NCBI GenBank assembly: GCA_038277395.1
Contig: CM076193.1
Coordinates: forward strand, 143,085,813 to 143,149,812
Source: Dryocosmus kuriphilus
Lineage: Eukaryota; Arthropoda; Insecta; Hymenoptera; Cynipidae
Length of the DNA: 64,000 nucleotides
Direction: 5' to 3'
This document shows positions 10,380-22,264 of the stretch, piece after piece. The position numbers were made by a program, and so were the translations under genes. The notes below the pieces were generated by a model that was given only the letters and a program-made list of their open reading frames with translations, was not told the DNA's origin and made no database searches. The first letter of the stretch is position 1. Each line of letters starts with the position of its first letter.

Positions 10380-11920
10380 TTTTTCTTTCTAATTAGAATT
10401 ATTTCAGTATAAAAAAAACAAAATATCAACATTAAAAAGTTGAATCATTTGTTAAGCATGTATGTTAAGGTTCTTTATCTATCTTCTTAAAAAAATGAAA
10501 AATTTTCCGAAAATCGTTTTCATTCGTCAAAACTTCCTTTACGAATCGCAACTCCTTCAATCTTTAGCGCCAGATATTGAAGTTAAGGGCTCTTGTAGTT
10601 ATCGAAGCCACCGAAGTGTCCGGTAGCCTGATTTACTGCCTCGATAACTTCGAGCTGTAAACCACGTGTGCGGATATCTTTTCCGTGAGAAAATGCTCCG
10701 ACGAGCTACATATCGAGTCTCTCGTCTTTCTTCTCACCTCCCTTATTCTTTTTTTTTTTAAACTTTACGCAAGCTTAATATTTCTTTTCTAACTCAATCT
10801 TCACAAAGATCGCACGTTCTGGCCATATTCTAAAAAATACTCGTTCGACAATTTTCTCGTTACAAGAGCGGTTTCTCCTTTACACTTTCTGTTATTACAA
10901 CAAAATTATCCTTTTTCTCTTCTTTTAGAAATTGATCGTCGCTTTCAACTTGAAAGATATTAAAAGCAATAATTTACGAGAAAAGCTCACCTTTTTCAAT
11001 TCTAAACATACTTTACTATATTGCTCCCTTCTTTTAATGAAAATCCTTTCATCTACTTTAATCATATGGTTTTTCATAATAAGAATTATAATTCTTAGTA
11101 TAAAAAATCATATCCTACTGAAACATGAAACTACTTTTTATCCAATTGGTCTCAAGAAGCCATTACTCGAAATCATGAACTCGATCCTCAGATAAAAAAC
11201 TATTATTGGTCAACTCGATTTTTACGATTATCACCCGCGACAATTCAACTTAAAACGTTCTCAACTTTTAGAAGGTTTCTTTCAATCTCCTCCGAATTGT
11301 TCAAGCTTTTGTGCAGAAAACAAGAAAGTTAAAGAAAAAGGACTTCTTTAAATCTTAGGTCGGAGACTCTCAGCAGCGGATTCATTCTCCAGAAAATTGT
11401 CTTTAAAAAAAAGCTCTCAATAGGTCCCTTATACAGTATTTATAAATAAATTATAAAAATCCACTTTAAGTTATTTTAAAAAAATATTAAAAGCGTTTTC
11501 AATCTCTGGACATTAAATTCAGCTTTAATTCGTCAGAACGATAAAATCTAAAACGTTCTCTTCCTTTATTCACACACGCGATGCACTCAATATAGAGGAG
11601 GGTAATAATGAGAAAATTTTTAAATGCAGGTGTGGGTTTTGTAGATTTTGAAACGCCACTGAGTTGAGGCGAGATCGTCTCGTTTTGGTTTTATTACCGC
11701 CAGGGCCAGAGGCGGTCGGCAGTGATGAATCGCTTCTGCTAATCCCTGGATAATGCCCTACAACTGATCTACCTTGCGTAAAACACCTGAACTCCTTCCA
11801 TCATCCGTGACCGTCTTCCTAACCTTTTGACGCAATTCGTTCTTACAGAAAAAAAACTTTATTCTTTCATTTCCTTCAATTTTAGTCCTAGATTCACCTT
11901 TCTAATCCAAATTAATTTTT
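10380..11920. other. Apparently unique, non-repetitive stretch
   Basis: This stretch lacks the tandem words seen elsewhere and has blocks of balanced composition (10560-10730 and 11640-11780), as a host intron or intergenic region might. An AG-preceded 13-codon frame at 11629-11667 reads GVGFVDFETPLS, resembling an RNA-recognition RNP1 motif, and then stops. An 87-codon ORF at 10932-11195 is hydrophobic AT-rich sequence and is not supported. Confidence 0.4.
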
Positions 11921-11924
11921 CTAA

Positions 11925-12225
11925 TTTGACCTTTGACCCCTGACATATGAACAATGGCTTATGAGCTTTTATTTATGACCTATGATCTTTGACCGCTGAA
12001 TTCTGACCTATTACCTCTCATACTTAATGCTCAAATATACGTAACTAAATATATTTCTTAACCTTTGACCTCTCGTTTTTAATCTTCGACTTCCCATATT
12101 TGACCTTCGACCCCTGACATTTCACTATGACCTTTGAAATATGTCTTACGCTATCCGACCCCTCACATTTGAATTTTGACCCCTAAACTTTGTCATATAA
12201 TCTATAACCTATGACCTTTGATGTG
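11925..12225. repeat. TGACCTTTGACC-rich degenerate tract, left part
   Basis: Words such as TTTGACCTTTGACCCCTGAC, TATGACCTATGATCTTTGAC and TATGACCTTTGATG recur every 7-15 bp. The tract resumes at 16130-16265, so the hAT element between them inserted into it. The reverse-strand word GGTCAAAGGTCA matches two nuclear-receptor half-sites with 1-bp spacing. Confidence 0.85.
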
Positions 12226-12229
12226 AACT

Positions 12230-15200
12230 TTATGCATTCGGAAATGCCGAATTATGCACCGAAATTCGAGTCTTTTATGCGGTGAAATTTCCGAAATTGT
12301 GCAGGCATTGTGCGTTCAAAAATACAAGTCTATGCATTATTATGCATTGTAGGTTGGCAGGATACATTTGAAATAACAGGGAAAGGATAAACAAATATTG
12401 CAGTGAAATTGTTTACTCTCAAAAATGAATCAACTTCTGTTTACATATCTCAAAAAAGTGACGATATTATATTTCATTAGACCATTCCATATCACTTCCA
12501 AAGTACATGCACAACGCAAATTCAACATTTCAAGGAGAAAGTCTATACCGCTTTGGAGTAAGAATGTCACCATAGGCACTGAAGCCCCTCTCAGAGTCAA
12601 TATTGGAGACCGGAACATGTAATACTTTCATACAATGCATCACAAAATCAGGTTGATTAGCTTTCATTGACAACAAAGTGTTAAACACAAGGTCATCTTT
12701 AAGTTCCTCAACATTCCCTGTTTTCTTCGTTTTCGCAGTCTTGGTATTCTCTTTTACAATATCTAGCAAAATGGAGTGTAGAATAGAAAAGTTTGGAAGT
12801 GGGATAAGATCTAAATTGAATAGCTCCTTTTTTGGCTTTAGAGACACTTTCAGAAGAGCATGGCATCGTTTTGCAGGGGTCAAATAAAGATCTAGCTGAT
12901 TCGAAAAAGTCTTTGGCAGTATCTTCATTCATGAAGCCTTTCAGAAGTTTATCACATGCAGTTGCCACTGACTGGATTCTTTTTAGTAAACGTTTCTGCT
13001 GTTCATCAGATACAGCATCAAGACTAGCTTTAGTTTCGGCAAAGAGTACACTCTTGACATCATTGCATTCTTTACAATAGAGTGAACTTTACGCACATCT
13101 CTCACCTTATTGAGTACAATACTTGTGACATAGGGTAGTTAGATCCCACAACTTTGACTAGCAGATCTGATGTAGGAGTACTATAATCAACCACAAACAC
13201 AGCCTCAGCTTTGATTATTTGGGTTTCTTCATTGGTTAGCTGTTTCAAGTATTTGGCAACCTTAACAGACTCTGATTCAGGCACTGTCCTGTCATACTCT
13301 GCAACATCTTCCACATACTCTGACAAATACACAACTGATTTTCTCCAACTTCCCCATCTTGTCAAAACCGGTATAGGGAAAAGTTAAGCAATTTTAGCTT
13401 TTGTAAAAAAGTACTTATTCTTCAAAAATGCATGTACTTGTGTTTTTTTCTCCGGGTGTTTTTGAACAATTTCTTGGTATTTGCTACACATTCATTCAGC
13501 CTGTAAAGTTTATCCGAGAAAATTTTCATGATCTTGTCGATTTTATGTCCCCAACATTGAATATGGATTAGTTTTGGATTCCCAAGAAAATCTCGAAGAA
13601 GCCGAACACACAGGTTCATAATATATGGTTGCGCTGTCAGATGCTATAGCCACAACACTCATGAGGAACTCCATACTGATTTAGAGTCTAAAAAATTTTT
13701 TTTATTAATTTTTTAGTTACTTATTAATTTATTAATTAAATTTAATCGAATTTTAATTAATTCAATTTAATTGACTCAATAATTTAATTTTTCATAAGTT
13801 CAGTTTTATAGATTTTAACATTACAAAAAATTGGCATTTTTGGATTCTTCGATCCAAAACTTGGTAAATAAGGCCCACTTCGAAGCTAAAATTTGATCAA
13901 TTTCACAATACAGTAAAGAGGAATGCACACCTGCAAGATCGCTTTAGAGCAATGATCCGCATCAACATTGTTAAGAATCTTCACAGATGCCACAAATAAT
14001 GAAGGCTCTGGATCTTTTCTGCTAGGAAGAATTCTGAAAAGTGTGAGAAAAATGGCATCTCCATTCTTGTTAGTGGTCTCATTACACATGACAACAACCT
14101 TCTTTCCCTTCAATTTACTTTTCAGAGATTCATCACAATCTGCTTTTAACTGTGGAACATATGTGTCCCGTAAATACTGAGCATAGGCAAATCAACACCA
14201 CCTGAAAAATTGACGAAATTCTCCATGAAAAGTCTCAAGGAAATATAGATTACATATTGTAAAAATTGAATTTAATTAATTAATTGAATTAAAGTTTTAC
14301 AACATGTGAAATGTACATTTTCATTAGATATTTTACAGTATCTAGCAGATTTGAGGTTAGGTGACTTCCATACACTTTTAAAACATCTAATTCTTCTCGT
14401 AGATTGAAATGTATCAATGTACATGTTTTTGTTGATCAAAATTCTCACCAGGTACATATTCACCCAGCCATTCACGAAAACTTGGGTCATCCAACTTTTT
14501 CAGAGGAATATTTGCTTTCAGGAAAGCATCCACAGTTTATTTGATGAAAGTCTCCCTTTCATCATCTTAACTTTTTTAGCAGCATTCAAACTTTCGGAAA
14601 TAGAGGCTTGACGTTCCAAGTTATTCTGTTGCGCAGCTGTTTTCTTCTTGATATGCTGTTCTGACTTACAGTGATTGTTAATAGTACTTTTCCGTTGCCA
14701 ATCAACTCTCGTTTTGCAAAACTTGCACATCATACGAGTTTTATCGAAGATGTACCATACATTCCTTCATGCCTATAATCTTCAACACGAGTTGCCAAAG
14801 ACACTGATTTATGACCCGTCATTGCAAATAATTGCATTACATGACACTTTTCAACAGTCGCCGGCCGGCAAGTTTTTGTTCTCTGGTTAGAGGAGAAAGT
14901 GTTAGGGATGAAATGCGCACAATTCATACTGCGCAAAGTCGGCGGGTATTCGCGGTGGGCACGAAAATATGAAACCTGGTGGCCACATAACAAAACTCTA
15001 TGTGCAGGCTCGTCATGTTTATTTATCATGTAAAATACAGTCTGATTATTCTAATTTTATGTTTAATTTTTATAAAAAGTGGTGACCAGCGTAAACGCCG
15101 AGTATAATATATTGTTTGAGTGTTGTATTATATTAGCGGTAAGTATTCATGTTGTAATATTCATATGCAGTGCAGCAATAAAATAAATTGTACATGATAC

Positions 15201-16035
15201 TTATAGGTTCGTTCGGTGTGCATACGTTAAAAAATGATAACTAGATCATTATTAATGTCCTGTACACAATTATTATTAATAATGTTGTAAGTTATTTCAA
15301 AAATTGTAAATTGTTTGTAAAATCATATGCAAATACCTTTTTTTTTTGTTTCACAATCAACAAGCTCCACACTTCACTTATGCTTTGAAAATCCCTATTT
15401 TTCTAAATTGATTACAACAGTAAAAAAATCATTTCACTCGTTTTATACAAGCAATTTACAAGATTAGGATTAATAATTAATGACAAAACAATAATATTTT
15501 TTTCTCTTTCAAATGTGACACAAGAACCTAACCTATAAGCATCTTCACAACATTCATTCTTTTTTGCTACTCTACCAATGCATATATATCTGAATACTGA
15601 CCGTTATTATAATTCAACATTTAAACAATATAATTCACACTGCTTTTAAGCGGGACATCACTTTTTATCAATATTAAACGTTATCAATTGCGAGTATATT
15701 TGTAAACATTAAAAAAGAGCCTGCTTTCAGACCACGTGATGCAATCAGACCAATCAGATGGTTGCGATTGCAGCGCCTCTGTAGTTCGTGCCCACCGCGA
15801 ATCTTGTCAGCAACTCTGGCGGCCTCCGTCTAAAATTTGAAGCCAGGAAAAAGCTGGAATTTTGAAACTGCTCTCGAAAGAAGTTATTTATGTGCTGAAA
15901 ATGGCGATTTATGCGCACAAATCGCAAAATAAGAAATTTATGCACCGAAATAGGGGACTTTATGCGCATAATTGAAAAACTCGAATTATGCGGTATTCGG
16001 CTTCTGATTATGCGAAATTATGCGGCCTTAAAATT
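12230..16035 (-). mobile_element. hAT-superfamily DNA transposon, decayed
   Basis: The ends carry inverted, related text: GCCGAATTATGCACCGAAAT and nearby TTCGAG on the left (12247-12272), and CTCGAATTATGCGGTATTCGG on the right (15979-16000). Both subterminal regions are rich in TTATGC/GCATAA words. The transposase remnants lie on the minus strand. TGACC-rich repeat flanks both sides. I could not identify the 8-bp target duplication that hAT elements normally make, so the exact ends are uncertain. Confidence 0.75.
12474..14733 (-). pseudogene. hAT transposase with BED zinc finger, broken
   Basis: Minus-strand fragments appear in the expected order. First is a BED-type finger (14733-14518) with MCKFCKTRVDW and HCKSEQHI. 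Next come fragments at 14113-13886 (MCNETTNKNGDAIF), 13619-13422 (HIQCWGHKIDKIMKIF), 13365-13102 (MTRWGSWRKSV) and 12968-12750. Last is the C-terminal hAT dimerisation domain, including VSNIDSERGFSAYGDIL (about 12570-12620). A TGA interrupts the tail at about 12529. The frame is otherwise broken by shifts and by AT-rich insertions near 13680-13880 and 14200-14500. The BED finger and the architecture resemble the hAT group related to CGG-binding protein 1. It encodes no intact protein. Some gaps could be introns, but the number of stops argues for decay. Confidence 0.85.
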
Positions 16036-16129
16036 GAGTCTGATGGTCCCAAAATATGTCAAAGGACTGATATTTAATCATTCCTACCACTTTTGGAAAA
16101 TACCTATGAACTATAATCAAATATTTATT

Positions 16130-16265
16130 TTAAAATTTGACCTCTCATGTTTTATCTTTGAACTCCCATATTTTACCACTGACCCTTGACCTTTGCAACA
16201 CATATCTGACTTATTACCTCTGCTTTCTCAGTTTTCTCTCTCTGATCTCTGACATCTTACCCTTT
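16130..16265. repeat. TGACC-rich degenerate tract, right part
   Basis: This continues the tract of 11925-12225 beyond the hAT element, with TTTGACCTCTCATG, CTGACCCTTGACCTTTGC and TCTGATCTCTGACATC. Confidence 0.8.
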
Positions 16266-17605
16266 CCAACTCATTATTAATAAACCCTTAATTAAAAAAA
16301 AACAACTCGAGAAATGATAGAGAAATAAAATTCGAAATAATCAATTATTTCGTTCAACTAAACTAAAAAAGATGTACCCTTTAACTAGGAAATACTATTT
16401 TTTTGTATTTTTTGTTTCTAAAGTAACCTTATTCTACACTTGAAACTATAAAACCATATATATTTTATGAAATCCCCTTATTTTGCTGCATTTCTTATTG
16501 AAGAATAAGTCTAGTTAAAAATGATATATGTCTGCTCAAAAATTGTTTTATTTTTGTATTTATGAATTTAATTCTGGTTCAGAAGACGTAAAATTTTAGT
16601 ATCTACATAACCTACCTCTCTTAGATAAAAAAAATCAGAAACGACAAGTAAAAAAATTTGCGAATATAATTATAATTCGAAATAATATTATTTGAAAATG
16701 TATTCAACTGCAAAATATAAAGACAAAACACCTCCAACTATATTTCCACATCACTAACATTAAAACAGCTTATTTAGGTGATTTTCTATATAAATGTCAC
16801 TTTTGCTTCCTCGTGTAATATCTTCATGAATATTTCTGAAATTGTTTTAAAATTTAGTGACTTTATTCTTCTGGATAATATTTACCAAAAGCACAAGAGA
16901 GATAGGGTAAGGGAAACGAATGTGGATCAGGTTTCAGAAAACATGAAATAAATAATTTTTTGATAAGGGAAACGTTAGAGATGTTCTTTGACATCAAAAA
17001 TCCAAAATAGGGATTCTCAACATCAATTAAAAAATTTTTGGGGACCTTTTTTGTAAAGGTATGATTTTGATCCACATTTGGGCCCAGGATCCAAATTTGG
17101 ATCAGTTTCAAAAAAGATTAAATCCTACAAAAAGATCAAAAAGAGAAACGTAGAAAATAATTTAAAGCAATATATATAAAATATTACTACTGATCCAGCA
17201 TTTGACCCGGGTCCAAATGTGGATCACACACTGTTTAATGCTGAAAATATACTGAAGAAAACATTGTAATCAAATTTAATGATACTATGTTATAAAACGG
17301 TGTATCGCTAGCCAATTATAAAATATGTATAATTATGAATTATAATACAAGAAATATTAATATGATCTCAATCTTGAAAAGTATTTCGGAATAAATAAAA
17401 GATGATATTGAACTAGAAGTAGTATCTCTAATAACTCAGACTAAAAATGTTTATTATACAAATACCATTATAAATAAATCAGAAACACAAACTGGCTTTT
17501 AAAAAGACTTTTTCTTAGTGTCCGGAATATACATACGCGTATACCAAACATTCTATCATTTGGATTGTATCTTTTCTCAATTTTACATGATTGATTTATT
17601 ATAAA
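16266..17605. other. No gene seen; AT-rich with a few repeated words
   Basis: Mostly plain AT-rich sequence. Around 16910-17230 phrases related to AATGTGGATCAGGT and GGGTCCAAATGTGGATC recur three or four times, and weakly similar inverted text (TTTGGACCC, GGTTCCCTTACCCT) occurs near 18770-18810 beyond the hairpin element. The 82-codon minus ORF at 16863-17111 overlaps these words and is not supported as a gene. Confidence 0.5.
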
Positions 17606-18622
17606 TTACACAGATCTGCAAAAAATGGGTTGCGATTGTTGTTGGCCAACTGAGGGTCATTGCCGATGTAATTTTCTGCGTAGAATTCGAATCCGAGGTC
17701 AGAATTTTCCCAACACGTCTGGTTTTTGATATATCGTAACCTAAAAGTGCGAAAAATGCGGGTTTTTGGTATATTTGAGCTTATGTTACATCGCGAAAAT
17801 TTTTTTTTCTAAAATCGGACCATGCCATCTAAAAGTACAACTCTCAAACTTTGAAAAGCTTTTTAAAAATTTAAGATATCATTTCTCTTCGCAGAGATAT
17901 CCTTAAATGAAGCTTAGTACTTTGATGATTACATTACCGTAGTACCAAAATTGAAAACACTTCTTGAGATTGCGGAAATGATATATTTCTATATTTTTTG
18001 GGTCACTGAATCCAAATCTGAGCACAAAACTATCCCATTACCTAAAATTACTTAGATTCCATAATCTAAAAGTGCAAAATCTACGATTTTTGGTTGAACT
18101 TTTAAGGTTAGGGTGCTTTTTAGGTTAGGGTTCTATAAGTGCTTTTTGGCTCGTTTAGTTTAAGGAATCTAAGTAATTTTAGGTAATGGGATAGTTTTGT
18201 GCTCAGATTTGGATTCAGCGACCCGAAAAACATAGAATATATCATTTCCGCAATCTCAAGGAGTGTTTTCAATTTTGGTACTGCGGTAATGTAATCATCA
18301 AAGTACTAAACTTCATTTAAGGATATCTCTGCGAAGAGAAATGATATCTTAAATTTTAAAAAAGCTTTTTAAAATTTGAGAGTTGTACTTTTAGACGGCA
18401 TGGCCCGATTTTAGAAAAAAAAAAAAAAAATTCGCGATGTAACATAAGCTCAAATATACCAAAAACCCGCATTTTTCGCACTTTTAGGTTAGGATATCTC
18501 AAAAACCTGACGTGCTGGGAAAATTCTGACCTCGGATTCGGATTTTACGTAGAAAATTACATCGAAAATGACCCTCAGTTGGCCAACAACAATCGTAACC
18601 CATTTTTTGCAGATCTGTGTTA
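17606..18622. mobile_element. 1011-bp hairpin (long inverted repeat) element with TTA duplication
   Basis: The element 17609-18619 begins CACAGATCTGCA and ends TGCAGATCTGTG, with TTA at both flanks (17606-17608 and 18620-18622). The left arm (17609-18060, 452 bp) and right arm (18164-18619, 456 bp) are complementary along their whole length with only scattered mismatches and a poly-A length difference (18417-18430). The loop is 103 bp and includes two AGGTTAGGG words. No ORF is present. A TTA duplication is typical of PIF/Harbinger-type integration, so a non-autonomous foldback of that group is the likeliest class. A transcript across it would fold into a dsRNA of about 450 bp. Confidence 0.93.
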
Positions 18623-19440
18623 TTTTTTAGACATTAGGTAGTTTAAATTGATAATCTGAATTTTTTATATATTTTTGGAATTTCTTATATATTATTAGTT
18701 AATCTAAACATATCCTCCAAATGCATTCAATAATAACATCAATTCACAGCAAAAAGCAGCATTGATCAATATTTGGACCCTAATACATATTCGGTTCCCT
18801 TACCCTACAGATTATTTCATCCGAAAAATAATGTCGATAGTTATATTATATTATATACTACAAGGTTAATAAAATAAAAATATTGACTGCGAACGTCTAG
18901 AAGTATGTCTCAAAAGCTATTATTCTCACATAGAGATTTTTATTTTATCGCACTTAAACACAAGAAAATTTTAAGTTGGAAAGTTTCCCCCTAATTTTTT
19001 TTCTTTCTTGAACGTGCGATGACGATTCAATAAGTTTTTCACGATTCTTTTTGTTACTTCAACCAATATCAATGTAATTTTTTGATAAATAAGCCCGCAT
19101 CTGTGCGTATAAGTCACACGCGCTTTTCAGGCAAATATTTCGATAATAACCTAACATAACTTTAAAGGAAGTAATCCTGAATAGTCCCTCCGAAGAATTT
19201 TTTAATTTATTCATTTAAACAAATGCAGTGAAGATTTTGTTGTTGTCCATCATTTTGTATTGTATCATAGCGCGTCTCATACTGTTTATTCTGAAATACT
19301 TGAAATTAGTCTGGAATGACATATTTGAAACATTTAATCATGGTGACATTTGGAGGAAAAGATTAATAATAATTTGGGGCATCGCTTTATAAGCTGTGAT
19401 GCAGCTGTGAGCTGTCAAACTGAACTTGCTGTGTACGTAT
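18623..19440. other. No feature seen
   Basis: AT-rich sequence without a supported gene, tandem repeat or terminal repeat. Confidence 0.45.
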
Positions 19441-19505
19441 GTGTGTTTACTTTCGGATGGAGTTCCGAAAACCGGAAACCTCTGATTTTCTTGGGTCTCC
19501 GTATA
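19440..19505 (+). repeat. R2 dispersed module, left piece (split by mariner 3)
   Basis: The text TTCCGAAAACCGG, then TGGGTCTCCGTATA, continues after the mariner as CTTATGTATTTTGACG at 20805. The same continuous phrase is present uninterrupted, inverted, at 22950-23025. That copy is the empty site. Confidence 0.9.
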
Positions 19506-20802
19506 CTACATGGAATGAGAAGTCCCGAGCCTCACAAGGAAAAAATTCATTTTTTACCTTAAAACCTTTTCTATTCTTCGGTGTACTCTCCATTTAAAGT
19601 AATGGACTTATTCCAGCAGTCCTCCAACATTTCGATACCTTTCGAAAAAAATGATTTATCGAGAACTTCAAAATACGCCTCTGTTTCGACCATGACTTCA
19701 GCATTCGACGAAAATTTCTTTCCCTGAAGAAACCTTTTCAAGTGTGGGAACAAATGGTAGTCGCTCGGGGCCAGACCTGGTGAATACGGAGGATGCTTAG
19801 CCAATTGGTAGCGCAATTCGCTCAGTTTGGCCGTCGTTTTCATCGATGAATGTGCTGGTGCGTTGTCGTGGTGGTACAGCACTTTCTTCCTTGTCATGTG
19901 CGGCCGTTTTTTTTTTTTTAAATTTCTTCGTTTAAAAAAACGATCCAGTTGAGCAACGTAGTAGTCACCTGTGATGGTTTTTCCCTTTTCCAAATATTCA
20001 ATCATGATTATTCCTCTTGCATCCCAAAAAACACTTGCCATAACCTTCCCGGCCGACTGTTGCGTCTTTGGACGCTTCGGGCGGCTGCTACCTGCTTCCA
20101 ACCACTCTGCAGACTGTTGGATTCAGGAGTGTAATAATGAATCCAGGATTCGTCCATCGCCACGAATCGACACAAAAAGTCCTTTTTGTTTCTTTGGAAC
20201 AAGGCCAAATTACGCTCGGAATCTTCAACACGTTGCTGCTTCTGGTCCGGTGTGAGCAAACGCGGCACCCATCTTGCGATCAGCTTTTCCATCCACAAAT
20301 GTTCATGCAAAATGTTGCTAACGCGTTCTATCGATATACCCACGGTCTCTGCTATTTCACGCAACTTCGCTTTCCGATCATTCAAAACGATCAAATGGAT
20401 TTTTTTTGTTTTCCGGTGTGATGACCCCAGAGGGCCGTCCACTGCGCTGAGCATCATCGGTGCTGGTACGACCACGTTTGAAGTCCGCAAACCAGCGTTT
20501 TACGGTTGCAGTTGATGGTGCGGATGTTGGATAGCATTTATCTAACCACTCCTTGGCCTGGACGGTATTTTTTCCCATTAAAAAACAATGTTTTATTAAA
20601 ACCCGAAACTCGTCTCTTTCCATCGTTCGTGAGAAACCAAAGCTTGTCTGACACAATTAGCTATTATTCGAAAACTAATGCACGCAATGTCACAAAACTC
20701 AAGGTGGTGCTGTCTAAAGGCTGGTTCTCAACGAAAACATACATGGTTTAATCCTAGTGGCGACATCTCTGGGTGAGGCTCGGGACTTCTCATTCCATGT
20801 GG
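19506..20802 (-). mobile_element. Mariner-family transposon 3
   Basis: This 1297-bp element has terminal inverted repeats of about 30 bp, left CTACATGGAATGAGAAGTCC and right GGACTTCTCATTCCATGTGG. TA is duplicated on both sides (19504-19505 and 20803-20804). The empty target is present at 22960-22985 in a related repeat, which confirms the boundaries. Its sequence family differs from mariners 1 and 2. The transposase is on the minus strand. Confidence 0.97.
19571..20656 (-). pseudogene. Mariner transposase, D34D, two frameshifts
   Basis: Transposase of mariner 3. The N-terminal part (20656 to about 20400) has the helix-turn-helix segment with KRWFADFKRGRTSTDD. A length change in an A-run near 20400 shifts the frame. 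The middle part (to about 20115) carries RWVPRLLTPDQKQQRV and the first catalytic Asp in AMDESWIHYYTPES. A second 1-nt shift near 20115 leads to the C-terminal part (20101-19571), which has MASVFWDARGI, YHHDNAPAHSS and YSPGLAPSDYHLF. The second and third Asp are 34 residues apart. All catalytic residues persist and there is no nonsense codon within frames, so the copy looks fairly young but is not translatable as one chain. Confidence 0.95.
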
Positions 20803-22250
20803 TACTTATGTATTTTGACGTGCTGATTATGAAAATGATAGTGAAAATTGGCGACAAGGACGTCTTCATGATAAAAAACCACAAAAAACCCCATAAAAAT
20901 TATGATTTTTTTCATTATCTCAGTAAATACAGAGAATTTTGAAAAATATTTAAAACAAAAGTTCTAGCTAGTATAAAAATACATCTTTTTTGTATTATAC
21001 GCTTTTTGCCTAAAGCCTATTTTCGAGAAAAAGAGAATTGCGTTGGAAAACCCGCAAAAAAAGTCTGCCCGCTTCGCGGGCATATTCTCATCACGCGCTT
21101 CGCGCGAAGTAAGAGCAAGCCTAGGGCGCGCGTCTGTTGGCACTCGCGCTTCGCGCTCGATAGATTATTCACCTCGCGCTACGCGCTCGGTGTTTATGGA
21201 TCGTATAAACCTTTAAATTAAAAATTACAAAAGAAATTATTTTACTTAAGGCTCTATCGCCCTTAAGGAATACATTCTCATCATGACACTCGCGCTTCGC
21301 GCTCGATAATTACATTCTTTTAAAACACATTGTAGATTGGTAAAGTTTTTTAGTGATTTTCTAAATTTTCACAATAGAGGATTTCGATTCTTAAAAGTAA
21401 AACGATGAGTCTTATAAATAAATTTTGTAGCTCTTTCCAACGTGAACAATTCTGCTTGTTAATATTTTCTCATATGTTGCATAGTTTTGCTGAAAAGTGG
21501 TTTTCTTTATATTTCATAACATTTTTCACGAATAACTCAAAACTACGCATCAGCTCAAAAAAATGATAGAGAGCAAATTTGTAGATGTTTTTGAGACGAA
21601 TAACTTTGTTTATTATTATTTTTCCGTATCTTGCAGAGTTTGGCGGGAAATTGGAAATTTTTCATTTTTAATAACGTTTTATCGATTAAAACAAAAACCG
21701 TGCATTTTATAAAAAATAGTTGAAACAAAATTTGTAAATTTTTATAAATTGAATAACTTTGTTCTTTACCATTTTTTTGTATCTTGAATATTTTGTCAGG
21801 AAACTAAACTTTTTTCATTTTAATAGCGTTTTCTTTATTAAAACAAAAACCGTTCATTTTATCAAAAAATGGTTAAGACAAAATTTGTAGATTTTTTTAA
21901 GATGAACAATTTTACTTTTTCACATTTTTTTTTATATTTCATAGTTTAGCCGAAAAATGGATTTTTTGATTTTATGAAAACCATTGTTGATGGATAAAAT
22001 CATAACCTTTGGCCAAAAACCGCTGGTTAACGAACTCATCCTTTCTTTTTATCGCCTAAAGAAGTGTATCAAATCGCACTCCAATCCGGTTAGTCCGTCG
22101 AAAGTTATTGTGGGAACAGACTCCAACGACGACGACAACGACGACGACGACAACGACAACAGACAGACAGACATCGTCGTAAAAGCTGTTATTTCGGATT
22201 CAGGAGGTCTCAAAACGTGGAAGTTTCATGAAATGATGAGAATTTGAAAA
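20803..22250 (-). repeat. RA dispersed repeat copy B (inverted) with joined R2 module
   Basis: In order along the plus strand: the R2 module (20803-21050), a GC hairpin cluster (21060-21310, with GCCCGCTTCGCGGGC and CTCGCGCTACGCGCTCGG), the CTTAAGG block, the tail, then about three inverted units related to the 155-bp repeat (21590-21960). The TTTATCGCC and TTAACGAACTCATCC end and a CGACGACGACAA microsatellite (22125-22165) follow. This is the most complete copy of the family in the window and shows its module order. Confidence 0.85.
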
Positions 22251-22264
22251 GAAAACAGTTACAG

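Noticed and set aside
18100..18140. Telomeric repeat in the hairpin loop (AGGTTAGGG twice)
   Set aside because: Only two imperfect copies with no tandem array. They are not telomeric sequence.
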